A DNA stretch of 64,000 nt from JABCZS01 sp041660525 (GTDB lineage Bacteria; Pseudomonadota; Gammaproteobacteria; JABCZS01): the NCBI GenBank assembly GCA_041660525.1, contig JBAZWD010000001.1, positions 310,001 through 374,000 on the forward strand, given 5' to 3'. The notes beneath the pieces are model-generated. The model was not told the origin of the DNA. It did no database searches and saw only the letters and a list, made by a program, of their open reading frames with translations. The position numbers and the translations under genes were made by a program. This document shows, in pieces, positions 16,310 to 25,028 of this stretch. Numbering within the stretch: the stretch's first letter is position 1; each line of letters opens with the position of its first letter.

Positions 16310-17059
16310 ATGAAAATTTTAGTTCCCATAAAACGTGTTGTTGATTATCGCGTAAAAATTCGCGTTAAATCCGATGGTACAGGTGTGGTCACGGAACATG
16401 TCAAAATGTCCATGAATCCTTTTGATGAAATCGCAATTGAGGAAGCTGTACGACTCAAAGAAAAGAAATTAGCAGATGAAATTATTGCAATATCCATAGG
16501 CGATGCACTTTCACAAGAAACATTACGAACGGCTTTAGCGATGGGAGCGGATCGCGCTGTATTAATTCAAACGGATCAAGCGCTACTTCCCAGAGCCGTT
16601 GCGAAAATTTTAGAAAAAATAATTGCCGAGCAAAAACCAGAATTAGTGATGATGGGCAAGCAAGCCATAGATGGTGATTACAATCAAACCGGACAAATGC
16701 TCGCGGCGCGCTTACAATGGGGAATTGGGACTTTTATATCCAAAATAGAAATTGCAGATAAAACGGTAACTGTAGTTCGCGAAGTCGATACAGGTCTTGA
16801 AACATTGCAATTAACACTACCTTGTGTTGTCACCGTTGATTTACGTTTAAATCAGCCGCGCATTGCAACACTACCTAATATTATGCAAGCTAAACAAAAA
16901 CCATTAGAGATAGTGCCTTTGGCTAATTTAGGCCTAGATTTAACTGCGCAAACGCAAACTTTAAGTGTTGAGCCACCTGTCATGAGGCAAGGCGGAAAAA
17001 TACTTGCCAACATCGATGAATTAGTGAAAGTATTAAAACAGGAAAAAATAATTTCATGA
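16310..17059 (+). CDS. etfB: Electron transfer flavoprotein beta subunit
   Basis: A 249-residue ETF beta: MKILVPIKRVVDY at the start, VKMSMNPFDEIAIEEAVRLKE and the conserved MGKQAIDGDYNQTGQMLA. It forms the AMP/FAD heterodimer with EtfA, carrying electrons from acyl-CoA dehydrogenases. It overlaps etfA by 4 bp (ATGA). First gene of a plus-strand run that continues into the leucine-degradation genes. Confidence 0.96.
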   Translation: MKILVPIKRVVDYRVKIRVKSDGTGVVTEHVKMSMNPFDEIAIEEAVRLKEKKLADEIIAISIGDALSQETLRTALAMGADRAVLIQTDQALLPRAVAKILEKIIAEQKPELVMMGKQAIDGDYNQTGQMLAARLQWGIGTFISKIEIADKTVTVVREVDTGLETLQLTLPCVVTVDLRLNQPRIATLPNIMQAKQKPLEIVPLANLGLDLTAQTQTLSVEPPVMRQGGKILANIDELVKVLKQEKIIS

Positions 17060-17994
17060 GCAAAGCATTAGTCATCGCAGAACATCATGATGGTATTTTG
17101 TCGCAAGCCACATCAGTTACGATAAATGCCGCATCGCAATTATGCGATGAAATAAGTGTATTAATTGCAGGTACAGATTTAAATAAAGTCATAGAACAAG
17201 CCCAGCATTGCGAACATGTTACGGAAATTATTGTTGCGCAGCATGAAGCTTATGAACATGCTTCATGTGAAAACATGGCCGCGCTTGTTGTAAGCATAAA
17301 AGATTATAATTATATTCTTGCAAGCGCCAATAGTTTTGGTAAAAATATTTTGCCGCGTGTTGCAGGTTTATTAGATGTTGATTTAGTTTCTGATGTGATT
17401 AAAATAATCGACGATCATACATTTGTGCGGCCTATTTATGCAGGCAATGCGCAGGAAACAGTTAAAATAGAAGCCCATCCCATTTGCTTGACGATCAGAT
17501 TGACTGCATTTTCACCTGCCGCAGCAACCGATAAAACAGTTCCTGTTAAAACACTCGATACGGTTTTTGATTTAAAATTATCACAATTTATAGATTTAAA
17601 ACAAGAGAAAACCCAAAGACCTGATCTCACGCAAGCGCATATTGTTGTTTCGGGTGGTCGTGCCTTAGGCAGTGCAGAAAATTTCAAATTAATCGAACAA
17701 TTAGCAGATAAATTAGGCGCTGGCATAGGTGCGACACGTGCCGCCGTAGATGCAGGTTATATTGCAAACGAATACCAAGTCGGACAAACCGGTAAAGCAG
17801 TTGCGCCAGATTTATATATCGCGATCGGAATTTCAGGTGCCATTCAACATATCGCTGGCATGAAAGATAGCAAAGTCGTCGTTGCAATTAATAAAGATAA
17901 AGACGCGCCGATTTTTCAAATTGCAGATTACGGTGTTGTTGCAGATTTATTCGAAGCTGTGCCTGAATTCATAAAAAAATTAGAGGAAAAGTAG
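17056..17994 (+). CDS. etfA: Electron transfer flavoprotein alpha subunit
   Basis: A 312-residue ETF alpha with the C-terminal FAD-binding signature: VVSGGRALGSAENF, GATRAAVDAGYIANEYQVGQTGK, PDLYIAIGISGAIQHIAGM and INKDKDAPIFQIADYGVVADL. The N-terminal half is divergent, as usual. It ends one base before the acyl-CoA dehydrogenase start codon, so the flavoprotein and its electron donor are co-expressed. Confidence 0.96.
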   Translation: MSKALVIAEHHDGILSQATSVTINAASQLCDEISVLIAGTDLNKVIEQAQHCEHVTEIIVAQHEAYEHASCENMAALVVSIKDYNYILASANSFGKNILPRVAGLLDVDLVSDVIKIIDDHTFVRPIYAGNAQETVKIEAHPICLTIRLTAFSPAAATDKTVPVKTLDTVFDLKLSQFIDLKQEKTQRPDLTQAHIVVSGGRALGSAENFKLIEQLADKLGAGIGATRAAVDAGYIANEYQVGQTGKAVAPDLYIAIGISGAIQHIAGMKDSKVVVAINKDKDAPIFQIADYGVVADLFEAVPEFIKKLEEK

Positions 17995-17995
17995 T

Positions 17996-19147
17996 ATGTT
18001 AAAATTTGGCCTAGATGAATCTATTTTATTATTACGAGACACCGTGCAACAATTTGCACACCAACACATCGCGCCACTTGCAGCAGAAATTGATAAAACC
18101 GATCATTTCCCCAGACAATTATGGCCTGAATTAGGCGCCTTGGGTTTATTAGGTATAACAGCCGAACCTGAATACGGCGGCGTAAATATGGGGTATTTAG
18201 CCAATGTGATTGCGATGGAAGAAATCAGTCGGGTTTCCGCTTCTGTAGGTTTAAGTTATGGTGTACATACTAATTTATGCGTAAACCAAATTACCTTAAA
18301 TGGAACAATTGCGCAAAAACAAAAATATTTACCGCAATTAATTAGCGGTGAACATGTTGGCGCATTAGCCATGAGTGAAACCTCATCCGGTTCTGATGTG
18401 ATGAGCATGCGTTTAACTGCTGTTGACCAAGGTGATCATTATGTATTTAATGGCAATAAAATGTGGATTACGAATGGAACGGAAGCAGATATTATTATTG
18501 TCTATGCTAAGGTTCAACCATCCGAAGATGAAAAAAAAATCACTGCATTTATCATTGAGAAAACATTCCCTGGATTTTCTACCGCACAAAAATTAGATAA
18601 ACTAGGCATGCGCGGATCGCCTACCTGTGAATTGGTTTTTAATAATTGCATCGTTCCTAAAGAAAATGTTTTAGGATCCGTGCACAAAGGCACCAAGGTA
18701 TTAATGCGAGGTTTAGATTACGAGCGGGTGATGTTGTCTGCAGGGCCGGTAGGTATTATGCAAGCGTGTTTAGATTTAGTCATTCCTTATATTCATGAGC
18801 GTAAACAATTTGGCAAAGCCATTGGCGAGTTTCAATTAATGCAAGGCAAGATCGCTGATATGTATACGACTTTAAATGCAAGCCGCAGTTATTTATATGC
18901 GGTGGCCAGCGCGTGTGATCGTGGTGATGTTGAGCGAAAGGATGCTGCGGGCGTTATTTTATATTGCGCAGAAGCGGCAACCCAAGTTGCGTTACAAGCG
19001 ATACAATGTTTAGGTGGTAATGGTTATATCAATGAATTTCCTGCAGGACGGTTTTTACGTGACGCTAAATTATTTGAAATCGGCGCAGGCACCAGCGAAA
19101 TTCGCCGCATGTTAATTGGCCGTGAATTATTTAACGAGACAAAATAA
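17996..19147 (+). CDS. liuA: Isovaleryl-CoA dehydrogenase
   Basis: A 383-residue acyl-CoA dehydrogenase. The catalytic base fits E243 in GLDYERVMLSAGPVGIMQ, the position used by isovaleryl-CoA dehydrogenases rather than the C-terminal glutamate of medium-chain enzymes. Other family motifs are AMSETSSGSDVMSM, WITNG and QCLGGNGYINEFPAGRFLRDAKL. It oxidises isovaleryl-CoA to 3-methylcrotonyl-CoA, passing electrons to the ETF encoded just upstream. Its last base is the first base of the carboxylase beta gene. Confidence 0.94.
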   Translation: MLKFGLDESILLLRDTVQQFAHQHIAPLAAEIDKTDHFPRQLWPELGALGLLGITAEPEYGGVNMGYLANVIAMEEISRVSASVGLSYGVHTNLCVNQITLNGTIAQKQKYLPQLISGEHVGALAMSETSSGSDVMSMRLTAVDQGDHYVFNGNKMWITNGTEADIIIVYAKVQPSEDEKKITAFIIEKTFPGFSTAQKLDKLGMRGSPTCELVFNNCIVPKENVLGSVHKGTKVLMRGLDYERVMLSAGPVGIMQACLDLVIPYIHERKQFGKAIGEFQLMQGKIADMYTTLNASRSYLYAVASACDRGDVERKDAAGVILYCAEAATQVALQAIQCLGGNGYINEFPAGRFLRDAKLFEIGAGTSEIRRMLIGRELFNETK

Positions 19148-20733
19148 TGCCGCAAATTATTAGCAAAATTAAAACTAACAGCGAAGAGTTTCAAAAAAAT
19201 GCAGCGCATATGCAAGCATTAACAGAAGATCTTTTGGAAAAAGTAAAAAAAGTTCAACAAGGTGGCGGTGAAAAAGCAAAAGCTTCACATATTGCAAAAG
19301 GCAAATTATTACCACGCGAACGTATCAATCAATTGTTAGATCAAGGTTCCCCTTTCTTAGAGCTCTCACAACTTGCAGCCGAAAATGTTTATGATGAAGA
19401 AGTGCCCAGTGCAGGCATTATTATTGGAATTGGCCGCATATCTGGCCGGGAATGCATGGTTGTTGCCAATGATGCCACCGTTAAAGGCGGCACTTACTAT
19501 CCTTTAACTGTAAAAAAACATTTACGTGCACAAGCTATTGCAAGAGAAAATCATTTACCTTGTATTTATTTAGTCGATTCCGGTGGTGCAAATTTACCGC
19601 ATCAAGCTGAAGTATTTCCAGACAAAGAACATTTTGGTCGCATTTTTTTTAATGAAGCGCAAATGTCCAGTTGTAATATTCCACAAATCGCAGTGGTGAT
19701 GGGCTCATGTACAGCAGGTGGCGCATATGTTCCTGCTATGGCTGATCAAAGTATTATGGTAAAAAATCAAGCGACGATTTTTTTAGCAGGACCTCCTTTA
19801 GTAAAAGCCGCAACAGGTGAAGTTGTCAGCGCTGAAGAATTAGGCGGCGCAGATGTGCATTGCGCTGTTTCGGGTGTTGCAGATTATTATGCAGACAATG
19901 ATGCGCACGCCTTGCAAATTGCGCGCGATATTATCGCTAATTTGGATTCACCATTCTCACAAATATTGGCAGTTAAAACTCCCAAAGAGCCGCTTTATCC
20001 TATAGAAGATTTATATGGTATTGTGCCACGTGATCCACGCGTACAATATGATGCGCGTGAAATTATTGCACGATTAGTCGATGGTTCTGAGTTTTTAGAA
20101 TTTAAAGCAATGTATGGTAAAACTATTGTTTGCGGCAGTGCACATATTCATGGACTACCGGTCGGCATTATTGCTAACAATGGTATTTTATTTTCGGAAT
20201 CGGCATTAAAAGCAACGCATTTTATTGAAATGTGTTGTAAACGCAAAATCCCTTTAATTTTTTTACAAAACATAACGGGTTTTATGGTGGGGAAAAAATA
20301 CGAAGCAGAAGGTATTGCTAAACACGGTGCAAAATTAGTTGCAGCTGTTGCTTGTGCAAATGTTCCCAAAATTACGGTCATGATAGGCAACAGTTTTGGT
20401 GCAGGCAATTATGGTATGTGTGGTCGTGCTTATGATCCCAGATTTTTATTTACTTGGCCTAATTCTAAAATTGGTGTCATGGGCGGCGAGCAAGCTGCAG
20501 ATGTTTTAGCGGATGTAAAAACCAAAGGATTAAGCATTGAGGAGCGAAATAAATTTAAACAACCTATTATTGATGCTTTCACAGAACAAGCCAGTTGTTA
20601 TTATGCAACTGCGCGTTTATGGGATGATGGTGTCATTGATCCAAAAGATACACGCCAAGTATTAGCGCTAAGTTTAGCAGCAACGTTGCGTGCGCCAATC
20701 AAGGAGACAAATTTTGCAATTTTCCGCATGTAA
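19147..20733 (+). CDS. liuB: Methylcrotonyl-CoA carboxylase, carboxyltransferase (beta) subunit
   Basis: A 528-residue carboxyltransferase of the propionyl/methylcrotonyl-CoA carboxylase beta family: GKLLPRERINQLLDQGSPFLELS, YLVDSGGANLPHQAEVFPD, GSCTAGGAYVPAM, FLAGPPLVKAATGE, then PLIFLQNITGFMVG and GNSFGAGNYGMCGRAYDP. The GGANLP and NITGFMVG wording fits methylcrotonyl-CoA rather than propionyl-CoA. The start overlaps the previous stop by one base. The 3' end overlaps the hydratase gene by 20 bp. Confidence 0.95.
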   Translation: MPQIISKIKTNSEEFQKNAAHMQALTEDLLEKVKKVQQGGGEKAKASHIAKGKLLPRERINQLLDQGSPFLELSQLAAENVYDEEVPSAGIIIGIGRISGRECMVVANDATVKGGTYYPLTVKKHLRAQAIARENHLPCIYLVDSGGANLPHQAEVFPDKEHFGRIFFNEAQMSSCNIPQIAVVMGSCTAGGAYVPAMADQSIMVKNQATIFLAGPPLVKAATGEVVSAEELGGADVHCAVSGVADYYADNDAHALQIARDIIANLDSPFSQILAVKTPKEPLYPIEDLYGIVPRDPRVQYDAREIIARLVDGSEFLEFKAMYGKTIVCGSAHIHGLPVGIIANNGILFSESALKATHFIEMCCKRKIPLIFLQNITGFMVGKKYEAEGIAKHGAKLVAAVACANVPKITVMIGNSFGAGNYGMCGRAYDPRFLFTWPNSKIGVMGGEQAADVLADVKTKGLSIEERNKFKQPIIDAFTEQASCYYATARLWDDGVIDPKDTRQVLALSLAATLRAPIKETNFAIFRM

Positions 20734-21454
20734 ATATGAAATCGACAATCATGTTGCAATCATTACTTTAAATCGCCCTGATAAAGGGAATGCATTTAAT
20801 GAACAAATGATAACAGAACTCACACACATAGTTAATTCTATGAGTGATGATATTCATGTTTTATGTATTCAAGCATCTGGAAAACACTTTTGTACGGGCG
20901 CAGATCTATATGAAATGCAAAATAATTTAAATGATCCTCTAAAGTTAGCCTTGTTTATGCAAGCATTATACAATTTGAATGTACCGATAATTGCCGCTGT
21001 AAATGGCGCCGCATTCGCAGGGGCAATAGGATTATTAGCTAATTGCGATATCGTCATTGCGCAAGAAGGCGCAGCTTTTTGTTTATCCGAAGTAAAATTA
21101 GGTTTAGTTCCTGCAGTCATAAGTCCTTATGTGATAGAAGCAATCGGTGTTCGCAATGCCAAACATTTAATGCTCAGCGCAGAAAAATTTTCAGCACAAA
21201 CTGCAATGAAACTAGGTTTAGTTCATCAAATTGTTTCGTCAGCTACGCTGGCTGATAATGTTAACTCTTGCATACAAAATTTATTGGGTAATGGCCCTAA
21301 AGCTTTAAGCGCTGTTAAAAAATTATGCCGCGAAGTTTTAACAATAAATTTAAAAGATCGACCAAAATACACAGCAGATTTATTGACACAAATACGTAAT
21401 ACACCGGAAGCACAATCAAGGCTCAAAGATTTTTTTGAGAAAAAACATGTTTAA
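20714..21454 (+). CDS. liuC: Methylglutaconyl-CoA hydratase (enoyl-CoA hydratase family)
   Basis: A 246-residue crotonase-fold protein: VAIITLNRPDKGNAFNEQM, SGKHFCTGADLYEM and NGAAFAGAIGLLANCDIVIA. Its place between the two carboxylase subunits identifies it as the leucine-pathway hydratase that makes HMG-CoA. The start is taken as TTG at 20714 with AAGGAG seven bases upstream; a GTG at 20690 would place that Shine-Dalgarno inside the coding sequence. It overlaps the next gene by 8 bp. Confidence 0.9.
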   Translation: MQFSACKYEIDNHVAIITLNRPDKGNAFNEQMITELTHIVNSMSDDIHVLCIQASGKHFCTGADLYEMQNNLNDPLKLALFMQALYNLNVPIIAAVNGAAFAGAIGLLANCDIVIAQEGAAFCLSEVKLGLVPAVISPYVIEAIGVRNAKHLMLSAEKFSAQTAMKLGLVHQIVSSATLADNVNSCIQNLLGNGPKALSAVKKLCREVLTINLKDRPKYTADLLTQIRNTPEAQSRLKDFFEKKHV

Positions 21455-23330
21455 ACGCTTATTAATTGCGAATCGCGGAGAAATCGCTTGCCGCATTATT
21501 AAAACTGCAAAAAAATTAAATATTACAACCATAGCCATTTATTCAGAAGTTGATAGCCAAGCATTATATGTTTCGCAAGCAGATGAAGCGTATGCAATTG
21601 ATAATTATTTAGACATTAATAAAATTATTGAAGTAGCCCAACAAGTACAAGTAGATGCTATACATCCAGGTTATGGTTTTCTCTCAGAAAACTCAGCCTT
21701 TGCTAAAGCGTGTGAAAATGCACATATTATTTTTGTAGGCCCTAGCAGTAAAAATATTCATGATATGGGATTAAAAAATGAAGCGAAACGTTTAGCTTCA
21801 CAATACGGTTGTCCTATTTTATCCGATGATAAATCTTTCCCTTTATTAATTAAACCCATAGCAGGCGGCGGCGGTAAAGGCATGCGCATTGTTTGGAGGG
21901 AGCAAGATTTTGCAGAAAATCTAGCCAGCGCTAAACGAGAAGCCCTAAAGAGTTTTGCAAACGATGAAGTGATTATCGAAAAATATTTAACAAACCCCAG
22001 ACACATCGAAATTCAAGTCTTAGCGGACAAACATCAAAACGCTGTTTATTTATTCGAACGTGATTGCTCATTGCAAAGGCGCTATCAAAAAATAGTTGAA
22101 CAAGCACCCGCACTGCAATTATCGCAATCTTTGCGTGAAAAAATGGGCGAAGCGGCGCTTAATATTGTAAGAGGCATTGCTTATGTCGGCGCTGGTACAT
22201 TTGAATTTTTATTAGATAAAGATGAAAAATTTTATTTCATGGAAATGAATACAAGGCTGCAAGTCGAACACGGTGTCACCGAATTAATCACCGGTGTTGA
22301 TTTAGTAGAACAGCAATTGCGTGTGGCTTCCGGCGAAATACTTTCTTTTAAACAAAAGGATTTATCCATAAATGGCGTAGCGATAGAAGCACGTTTATAT
22401 GCTGAAGATCCGAGCGAAGATTTCTTGCCCAGTACAGGCACTATTATTTATTTAGAATATCCTGAAAATGCAAGAATTGATAACGGCATTCAAGTGGGTG
22501 ATAAAATAACAATTTATTATGATCCGATGTTGGCTAAAATATTAGTGCATGCCGATACACACGAAAAAGCGTGGCAAAAATTATCTGATGCTTTAAAGCA
22601 AACACACATCGCGGGTCTAAAAACCAATTTAAATTTTCTGCGCAATCTTGCGCAAAATCCACAAATTACCGAACATCCAGTCGACACGCATTACATCGAC
22701 ACGCATCCAGAATTATGCAAACTAAAACCCGTAACAGTAATCGATGCCATACTCGCAGCTCTGGGCATTATTTTAAATCACAATAACCATTTGCATAGCA
22801 TTTCACCCTGGAAAACGAATGATGCGTGGCGTTTAAATGCACCTGCATTACAAAACATTATTTTATCCCATGCACAAAATGTTTATGCACTGCAAGTTGA
22901 ATCCATAAAAACCGGCTATAAAATTACTTACGAAGATAATCTTTACGAGATAAAATCCGCAAGCCTTAATCAGAAAGAGCTTAAAGTTGAAATCAATAAC
23001 CAAGAATATCAACGCCAAATTATTCTGCAAAAAAATAATATTTGGCTTTTAAGCGATGAACAGGATATCGTATTCACCATACCTATTTTCAATCAAAATA
23101 AATCCCAAGAAAAAAACGAAAACACCTTACACGCCAGAATGCCCGGAAAAGTCGTGCAAGTTTTAGTAAAAGAATATGATGAAGTAAAAGCCGATCAAGC
23201 ATTACTCGTCATAGAAGCCATGAAAATGGAACACACTTTACGCGCCCCGCATGATGGAAAAATTAAATCATTAAATTTCCAAATTGGCGATCAGGTGCAT
23301 GAGGGAGATGTAGTGTTAGAGTTAGATTAA
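21447..23330 (+). CDS. liuD: Methylcrotonyl-CoA carboxylase, biotin-carboxylase/biotin-carrier (alpha) subunit
   Basis: A 627-residue biotin-dependent carboxylase alpha chain: biotin carboxylase (MFKRLLIANRGEIACRI, GYGFLSEN, ATP-grasp GGGGKGMRIV, EMNTRLQVEHGVTE), a middle BT-type region and a C-terminal biotinyl domain with the biotin lysine in VIEAMKMEHTL. The start is taken as ATG 21447, where homology begins. A hypervariable low-similarity stretch at about 440-540 is normal for the family. With LiuB it converts 3-methylcrotonyl-CoA to 3-methylglutaconyl-CoA. Confidence 0.95.
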   Translation: MFKRLLIANRGEIACRIIKTAKKLNITTIAIYSEVDSQALYVSQADEAYAIDNYLDINKIIEVAQQVQVDAIHPGYGFLSENSAFAKACENAHIIFVGPSSKNIHDMGLKNEAKRLASQYGCPILSDDKSFPLLIKPIAGGGGKGMRIVWREQDFAENLASAKREALKSFANDEVIIEKYLTNPRHIEIQVLADKHQNAVYLFERDCSLQRRYQKIVEQAPALQLSQSLREKMGEAALNIVRGIAYVGAGTFEFLLDKDEKFYFMEMNTRLQVEHGVTELITGVDLVEQQLRVASGEILSFKQKDLSINGVAIEARLYAEDPSEDFLPSTGTIIYLEYPENARIDNGIQVGDKITIYYDPMLAKILVHADTHEKAWQKLSDALKQTHIAGLKTNLNFLRNLAQNPQITEHPVDTHYIDTHPELCKLKPVTVIDAILAALGIILNHNNHLHSISPWKTNDAWRLNAPALQNIILSHAQNVYALQVESIKTGYKITYEDNLYEIKSASLNQKELKVEINNQEYQRQIILQKNNIWLLSDEQDIVFTIPIFNQNKSQEKNENTLHARMPGKVVQVLVKEYDEVKADQALLVIEAMKMEHTLRAPHDGKIKSLNFQIGDQVHEGDVVLELD

Positions 23331-23398
23331 AAAATATAAAAATTTCATCTTAAATAGCTTGTATCCTTTCCGTAACAATATTAAGATACTCTCATAAA

Positions 23399-23414
23399 AT
23401 AACCTTGAGGTTAT
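23399..23414. promoter_or_regulatory. Palindromic operator candidate of higBA
   Basis: A perfect inverted repeat, ATAACCT-TG-AGGTTAT, lies 22 bp before the higB start codon. Antitoxins of the HigA type usually bind such a palindrome to repress their own operon. The site lies in the 106-bp gap after liuD, so the TA pair has room for its own promoter. Confidence 0.6.
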
Positions 23415-23436
23415 ATAACAAGGGAGTTATAATTAT

Positions 23437-23793
23437 ATGTGGGAAATCGAATATACGGACGAATTCGAGTTATGGTGGGATGCATTAGATGAATCGACCC
23501 AAGATGCAATAGCTGTCAATGTGGGGATACTAGAAAAAATAGGTACTAATCTTGGATTTCCGAGATCATCGAATGTTAAAAATAGCAAAATCACACATTT
23601 GCGTGAGTTGCGTATACAACATCAAGGTAAGCCTTATCGTATTCTATATGCATTTGATCCGAGGCGAGTATGTATTTTATTGATAGGCGGAGATAAAACG
23701 GGTAATGAACGCTGGTATGAAAAATATATTCCATTAGCTGAAAATTTATATGAAATTCATATAAATATACTGAAATACGAGAGGTTAATATAA
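23437..23793 (+). CDS. higB: HigB/Gp49-type toxin (RelE superfamily)
   Basis: A 118-residue protein of the phage-derived Gp49-like/HigB family: WEIEYTDEFELWWDAL, HLRELRIQHQGKPYRILYAFDPRRVCILLIGGDKTG, then NERWYEKYIPLAENLY. The family cleaves mRNA on or near the ribosome. The toxin gene comes first and the antitoxin second, the usual order for this family. GGGAG precedes the ATG. The pair sits between liuD and the HMG-CoA lyase gene, splitting a leucine-degradation series. Confidence 0.88.
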   Translation: MWEIEYTDEFELWWDALDESTQDAIAVNVGILEKIGTNLGFPRSSNVKNSKITHLRELRIQHQGKPYRILYAFDPRRVCILLIGGDKTGNERWYEKYIPLAENLYEIHINILKYERLI

Positions 23794-24101
23794 TGCCTAA
23801 AAAATTTAATGATTTAATCAAAAAAATGCCAAAAGCTAGGCAGAAAAAAATTGCTGCACAAATTGAGCAAGAATTGTTAGCTATGCCTTTGAACGAGCTT
23901 CGTCAGGCACAGCAATTAACACAGCAACAAGTTGCTAAAAAATTACGCTTAAATCAAGCAGCAATATCTAAAATGGAGCATCAAACAGATATGTACATTA
24001 GCACGCTATCTCGTTTTATTGCGGCAATGGGCGGCAGATTAGAAATCATTGCACACTTTCCGCATGGTGATGTTATTATTGATCAGTTTGAGCAAGCATA
24101 A
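23793..24101 (+). CDS. higA: HigA-type antitoxin (XRE helix-turn-helix)
   Basis: A 102-residue XRE-family HTH protein; the DNA-binding region is RQAQQLTQQQVAKKLRLNQ followed by AAISKMEHQTDMYISTLSRFIAAMGGRLEI, typical of antitoxins of HigB/RelE toxins. It overlaps higB by one base and is expected to neutralise it and repress the operon at the palindrome upstream. The lyase gene follows after 18 bp, so transcription of the TA unit may read into it. Confidence 0.88.
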   Translation: MPKKFNDLIKKMPKARQKKIAAQIEQELLAMPLNELRQAQQLTQQQVAKKLRLNQAAISKMEHQTDMYISTLSRFIAAMGGRLEIIAHFPHGDVIIDQFEQA

Positions 24102-24119
24102 ATCTTAAGGATAAATAAC

Positions 24120-25016
24120 ATGTCTCTTCCCAAAAAAGTCAAAATCGTCGAAGTAGGGCCACGTGATGGCTTGCAAAATGAATCACAAGTTTTGGCGACA
24201 CAAGATAAAATTACTTTAATTGAAAAATTAAGCGAAACCGGCTTAACAAATATTGAAGCCACCAGTTTTGTTGCAAAAAAATGGATTCCACAATTAGGTG
24301 ATGCAGAAGAAGTCATGACAGGTTTAAAGCGCACAGATGGTGTAAATTATTCTGCGCTGGTGCCAAATATTCAAGGTTTCGAGCGCGCACTTTCAGTGAA
24401 TGTTCAAGAAGTTGCTGTTTTTACTGCAGCCAGCGAAGCATTCACACAAAAAAATATTAATTGCACTATCGCAGAAAGCTTTGAGAGATTTGCGCCAATA
24501 TTAGCATTAGCTAAACAAAAAAATATTAAAGTGCGCGGTTATGTATCGTGTGCTTTGGGTTGTCCTTATCAAGGTGAAGTTGCACCAGAAGCAGTGGCAA
24601 AAGTTGTGAAACGTTTATACGAGATGGGTTGTTATGAAATTTCTTTAGGTGATACCATTGGGGTTGGTACTGTTAATAAAGTTAATGTAATGCTAGATGC
24701 AGTGATGAAAGAAATTCCAACCGATGCGCTCGCTATACATTTTCATGATACCTATGGCCAAGCACTCATTAATATTTATGCAGCGATGCAAAAAGGTATT
24801 TATATTATGGACAGTGCAGTTGCAGGTTTAGGTGGTTGCCCTTATGCAAAAGGCGCTTCTGGCAATGTTGCAACAGAAGATGTGTTATATGCGCTTAATG
24901 GCTTAGGTATTGAAACCGGTGTTGATTTAGATAAAATTGTTGCGGTTGCACATTGGATCAGTGAAAAATTAGGAAAAGCGCCACGTTCGAAAGTGGCGCT
25001 TGCTTGGGAAGCATAA
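24120..25016 (+). CDS. liuE: Hydroxymethylglutaryl-CoA lyase
   Basis: A 298-residue HMG-CoA lyase: VGPRDGLQNE at the N-terminus, ATSFVAKKWIPQLGDAEEVM, the metal-binding HFHDTYGQAL and the mobile-loop cysteine in GLGGCPYAKGASGNVATED. It cleaves HMG-CoA to acetyl-CoA and acetoacetate, the last step of leucine catabolism. It follows the inserted HigBA pair and is convergent with the secreted repeat-protein gene, 12 bp apart. Confidence 0.95.
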   Translation: MSLPKKVKIVEVGPRDGLQNESQVLATQDKITLIEKLSETGLTNIEATSFVAKKWIPQLGDAEEVMTGLKRTDGVNYSALVPNIQGFERALSVNVQEVAVFTAASEAFTQKNINCTIAESFERFAPILALAKQKNIKVRGYVSCALGCPYQGEVAPEAVAKVVKRLYEMGCYEISLGDTIGVGTVNKVNVMLDAVMKEIPTDALAIHFHDTYGQALINIYAAMQKGIYIMDSAVAGLGGCPYAKGASGNVATEDVLYALNGLGIETGVDLDKIVAVAHWISEKLGKAPRSKVALAWEA

Positions 25017-25028
25017 TGCATATTCAAC

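Noticed and set aside
21435..21446. Upstream TTG start for liuD
   Set aside because: The added residues lie before the universally conserved MFKRLLIANRGEIA start, and the ATG at 21447 is well placed.
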